A stretch of 5,710 nucleotides of DNA from an uncultured Candidatus Nitrosopelagicus sp. GTDB lineage: Archaea > Thermoproteota > Nitrososphaeria > Nitrososphaerales > Nitrosopumilaceae. The notes beneath the pieces are model-generated. The model did not search any database and had not been told where the DNA came from. It worked only from the letters and a program-made list of their open reading frames with translations. Positions 5,319-5,710 of the stretch are shown here, piece after piece (position 1 is the first letter of the stretch; every line of letters starts with the position of its first letter). The stretch is from positions 1 to 5,710 of the forward strand of contig CALBOT010000034.1 in assembly GCA_937896695.1 (NCBI GenBank), in the 5' to 3' direction. The position numbers and the translations under genes were made by a program.

Positions 5319-5710
5319 TTATAAATTTTTATGTTTAGGTGGATTTGGCTTTCTACCATATCCATCTTTTTTTGTAACTTGTTTTTCTTTGTAAATATCT
5401 TCTTTAGGAAGATCTTTTTTTGGTGTTGCTAAAATTTCTTCATTCTTTTTAATCATGTCTTCAATTGGATATGGTGTATTAAACTTCATTCCAGTTGGAA
5501 CAGACATTTTTACTTTTGGTTCTTTTCTTTTGATTTGGCCAAAAGCAAAATTAGCAGCTACGACTAATGCAATTGCTAATGGATCGAATACAAATATAAT
5601 TAATAATAAAAACCAATTCACAACTTGGCCCATATCTTTACCTGTTACCTCTGATAAATATTTCAATGGTCCTAATTCTCTTTGTTCTTCATTACCTATT
5701 TCTAAATCCA
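5319..5710 (-). CDS. C-terminal part of a larger phage membrane protein
   Basis: The frame stays open to the right edge. The codon at 5664-5666 is TTG (Leu) and should not be read as a start, because the codons upstream continue an acidic, plausible protein (DLEIGNEEQRELGPLKYL). About 129 residues are visible. They hold a short motif, YLSEVTGKDMGQVVNW, then a 25-residue hydrophobic stretch (visible residues 32-56) broken in the middle by Asp-Pro (FVFDPLAIALV). That stretch could be one long or two tight membrane helices. A basic, Pro/Lys-rich tail of about 70 residues ends in PKHKNL. I recall this hydrophobic motif at the end of long hypothetical proteins of marine T4-like phages. The function is unknown. 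It is first in the visible block and its 5' end is outside. Confidence 0.8.
   Translation of the reverse strand, partial: DLEIGNEEQRELGPLKYLSEVTGKDMGQVVNWFLLLIIFVFDPLAIALVVAANFAFGQIKRKEPKVKMSVPTGMKFNTPYPIEDMIKKNEEILATPKKDLPKEDIYKEKQVTKKDGYGRKPNPPKHKNL

Noticed and set aside
5319..5666. A complete 115-residue gene starting at TTG 5666
   Set aside because: The upstream codons continue in frame to the edge with plausible protein sequence, and no ribosome binding site precedes the TTG, so this is the tail of a longer gene.

Overview
The window looks like a piece of an AT-rich (roughly 30% G+C by eye), T4-like myovirus genome. It most resembles the marine cyanophage and pelagiphage branch of that group. 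The argument rests on four things: a gp55-type late sigma factor, a probable baseplate hub protein, short conserved hypothetical proteins that I recall from marine T4-like phages, and very dense packing with every gene on one strand. The host cannot be fixed from the sequence. Marine environment and host type (SAR11-like or picocyanobacterial) are inferences.

All eight genes lie on the minus strand, so transcription runs from right to left. The order is: the C-terminal part of a membrane protein (5319-5710, cut by the right edge); a basic protein with four cysteines (4798-5316); a ClpP-type serine peptidase (4117-4755); a GroES-type co-chaperonin (3803-4105); an HD-domain phosphohydrolase (3001-3798); a small membrane-anchored protein (2717-3004); the late sigma factor (1914-2717); a helical protein of unknown function (1505-1882); and a large baseplate-hub-like protein (1-1508, cut by the left edge). 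Gaps between genes are 2, 42, 11, 4 and 31 bases. The remaining junctions are an ATGA overlap, a TAATG overlap and another ATGA overlap. Together this looks like one polycistronic block with translational coupling. I see no tRNA, CRISPR array, insertion sequence or convincing intrinsic terminator, and no gene-free stretch longer than 42 bases.

The genes suggest a link between protein folding and turnover, late transcription and virion assembly. A phage GroES could redirect host GroEL towards capsid or tail proteins, as gp31 does in T4. A phage ClpP core could join or replace host ClpP. The sigma factor would direct late promoters, and the hub-like protein is one expected product of late expression. 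The HD enzyme and the four smaller proteins have no assignable biological role from sequence alone. The most interesting point is the contiguous run of ClpP, GroES and HD hydrolase directly upstream of the late sigma factor. The C-terminus of the HD protein also resembles a sliding-clamp-binding peptide.
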